Assembly (NCBI GenBank): GCA_020086605.1
Contig: JACBWW010000023.1
Location: 1,925,063 to 1,989,062, forward strand
Length of the DNA stretch: 64,000 nt
Source: Lanius collurio
Lineage: Eukaryota > Chordata > Aves > Passeriformes > Laniidae
Direction of reading: 5' to 3'
Shown here: one piece after another, positions 62,119-64,000 of the stretch
Layout of the letters: the number at the start of each line of letters is the position of its first letter
Position numbering within the stretch: position 1 is the stretch's first letter
The notes under the pieces: generated by a model
The model's database searches: none
Told to the model about the DNA's origin: nothing
Seen by the model: the letters and a program-made list of their open reading frames with translations, nothing else
Program-made: the position numbers and the translations under genes

Positions 62119-64000
62119 TTGCATTTGTTAGTTTTTTTCTGCATAGTTAGCTCAACTATGTAATCATGACTCCTTTTCAAAAGCAGATCGATGTTTCATT
62201 AAATTATGCAGGTTGTTATTTCACTAAACTAAAAACCAAGCCTATAACAAAGAACAGATATGAAGCAGTAAGGATGTCAGTGATTAAAATTTGTGGAGTA
62301 TTTTATTCCTGGATTAAGATCACTGGTCAGTACTTATGCTTAGAAGCTCACATAAAAAAATACTAAAATGCTACTGCACAGAAATTATACTCATCATCTA
62401 ATAACCAAGTCTCCAGATACAGTCCATCATTCCAAAGTACTGTAATTTCTTGACTAAGCAGAAAACATGAACCAGACTTGACCAAAACCACCAAAAAAAC
62501 CCCAATACAAAGCAAAAAGTACACGGCTTCTAGTTTTCACATTGTCACTACAGAAGGGACTAATGCCTCCCAAAGGGAAATGCATCTATGCTCAGGCTCT
62601 ATCCCTTTGCCTTCAAAAGACAAAACTAACCACAGAGCTAGAACTGAAAATCAACAAAAATGCAAGGAGCATAACAAGAAAAATCTGAAAGGCAAATATA
62701 TGCTGGGGATTTTCCCCAGTGAAACTTTACAGGGTCTTTTATCAGCCTATCTTTACTGCTAGATTCTACATGAGAAAGATGGCTGGATTTTAAATCTACT
62801 CTCCCTTTTAATGGAGAAGGCATGCATTTAAAAAGGACTCAGCTGCAACAATTAAAAAGAATAGCTTTTGCAGTAAAATACTGCCAGGAGATGGCTGCTT
62901 GTTTTGCAGCTCCAAGTACACATGCATGCTTCTGCTCACAAACGCAGTGACTAACAGACACACACAGTTTTCTGCACATTGACAGAATATCTTCCAGGCA
63001 GAAATTTCAAAATTGGTTGTGAAATTTGTTCTTTTCAAGCTTTCAGAAAATCACATAGCAAAAAGCAGTTACAACTAGCAACTGCAAAAGAGGATTAGAG
63101 AGAGAGGTTTATCTCAAGCACATCACTTGCACACCATGCTACCTGGGTGCAAATAAACAGTGTACTAATCTTCTAGTTTTGGACTAAAAGTTTTAAACAT
63201 ATAATGCAAATACACTCAACTATACAAAAAAGAAGTTACCTAATTTTGACAATATGGGCAAGCAACTAATAAAAACATTCAGGAACTGACCCAAGCAAGA
63301 GAGGGGCAAGAAAAACTGCTGCTTCTACCCTTTGGCTTTCATTGCCTTCTTGAGCACTCCAACAGCCTCACCCTTCCCCTTAAGCAGGATTCAAGTCTGG
63401 AAAAACTGTTCAAACATTTACTCAAGTAGTGCTGCATCAAGGCTTAAAATAATGTTAGTAATTTTCTGTCTTTTGTATGCTATAACAACTTCTCAGCTTT
63501 CATCATTCAATAAAATTTCATAGTGTCATAATTATTCTGTAGAAAACTATCAGCTTCTGCAGAGAACATCCTTAGCAACGACCAGAAATTTTCTTTAACA
63601 GAGTAACATCAAACTTGCAATTATGCAAGCTAATGAACTCATTTCGTTACTTGCGCTTCGGACAATAAAGCTTGAAGAACCATTTCAGTAACTTTGAGAA
63701 AAATGACAGTTTCTTGAAGCAAATGTTTCATCATCTTATTGAATTTTTCTTATTTTTAATATGAATTATTAAGTGATTTTCACAAAGAAGCAGACATTCT
63801 CAACAATGATGCTCTTACTTTTCTCATTCATTTATAAGAAGAGGAGAGAAGCATAATATTAGCAACTTTGCTTAGTAAGTGGAGACTGATATGCAAACAA
63901 GAGGATTCAACAATCCAAATGTCTGGACTTCTTCCAGCATCTACGCTGCAGAGATCTCAAGCACTGCTTTCATCCACACAGCACTCATCTGTCCTTATAT

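Larger units (their letters stand above)
55529..64000 (-). other. CBFB intron 3, incomplete
   Basis: 8.5 kb to the window edge. I looked for the preceding CBFB exon, which should end at Lys94 of the RUNX-binding domain, and did not find it. The stretch has a short 14-base tandem duplication (57158-57187), an A-run (about 60788-60806), a (TTTG)n tract (about 62085-62118) and a GC-richer patch (61436-61625) of unknown nature. Confidence 0.8.

Noticed and set aside
55529..64000. Search for CBFB exons 1-3
   Set aside because: No minus-strand stretch encodes the expected upstream RUNX-binding domain residues next to a donor. They must lie beyond the window.

Overview
This is vertebrate nuclear DNA, almost certainly from a bird. 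The genes have short exons in long AT-rich introns with canonical GT-AG sites, and the only recognisable interspersed repeats are short 5'-truncated CR1 LINE tails (4 found). The species cannot be fixed from the sequence alone. Nothing prokaryotic is present: no operons, CRISPR arrays or insertion sequences. Most open reading frames in the window are chance frames in introns.

Two protein genes are present, both on the minus strand and both cut by the window edges. PHAF1 (C16orf70/MYTHO homologue, UPF0183 family) runs from a GC-rich promoter near 25100 down to 1646. Eight coding exons give residues 1-220 of a protein that is about 422 residues in human, and the 3' half lies beyond position 1. 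CBFB (core-binding factor beta) lies upstream: its last three coding exons (residues 95-187, including the stop) are at 55528-55412, 50425-50330 and 37898-37830. They are followed by a 3'UTR of about 2.2 kb ending at an AATAAA at 35645-35640. Its exons 1-3 lie beyond position 64000. The order CBFB then PHAF1, on one strand, is the order I know from human 16q22.1.

Layout: 1-25038 PHAF1 exons and introns; about 24180-25260 CpG-island promoter with a 389-base run of N (24621-25009), probably inside PHAF1 intron 1; about 25100-35620 intergenic, with a GC-rich part (28.6-30.5 kb) holding a TATA box, a poly(A) signal and an A-tailed 3' end, then two CR1 pieces and an octamer-motif cluster; 35620-37829 CBFB 3'UTR; 37830-64000 CBFB exons 6, 5, 4 and introns 5, 4 and part of 3.

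The two proteins are not known to work together. CBFB is a nuclear RUNX partner and PHAF1 is a cytoplasmic autophagy factor. I found no new multi-gene system. The best second-look items are a tandem NAGNAG acceptor in CBFB exon 5, a G-quadruplex/GC-box cluster at the PHAF1 start beside the assembly gap, a possible unannotated intergenic transcript at 28.7-29.6 kb, a 26-bp alternating pyrimidine-purine tract in PHAF1 intron 2, and the octamer cluster.
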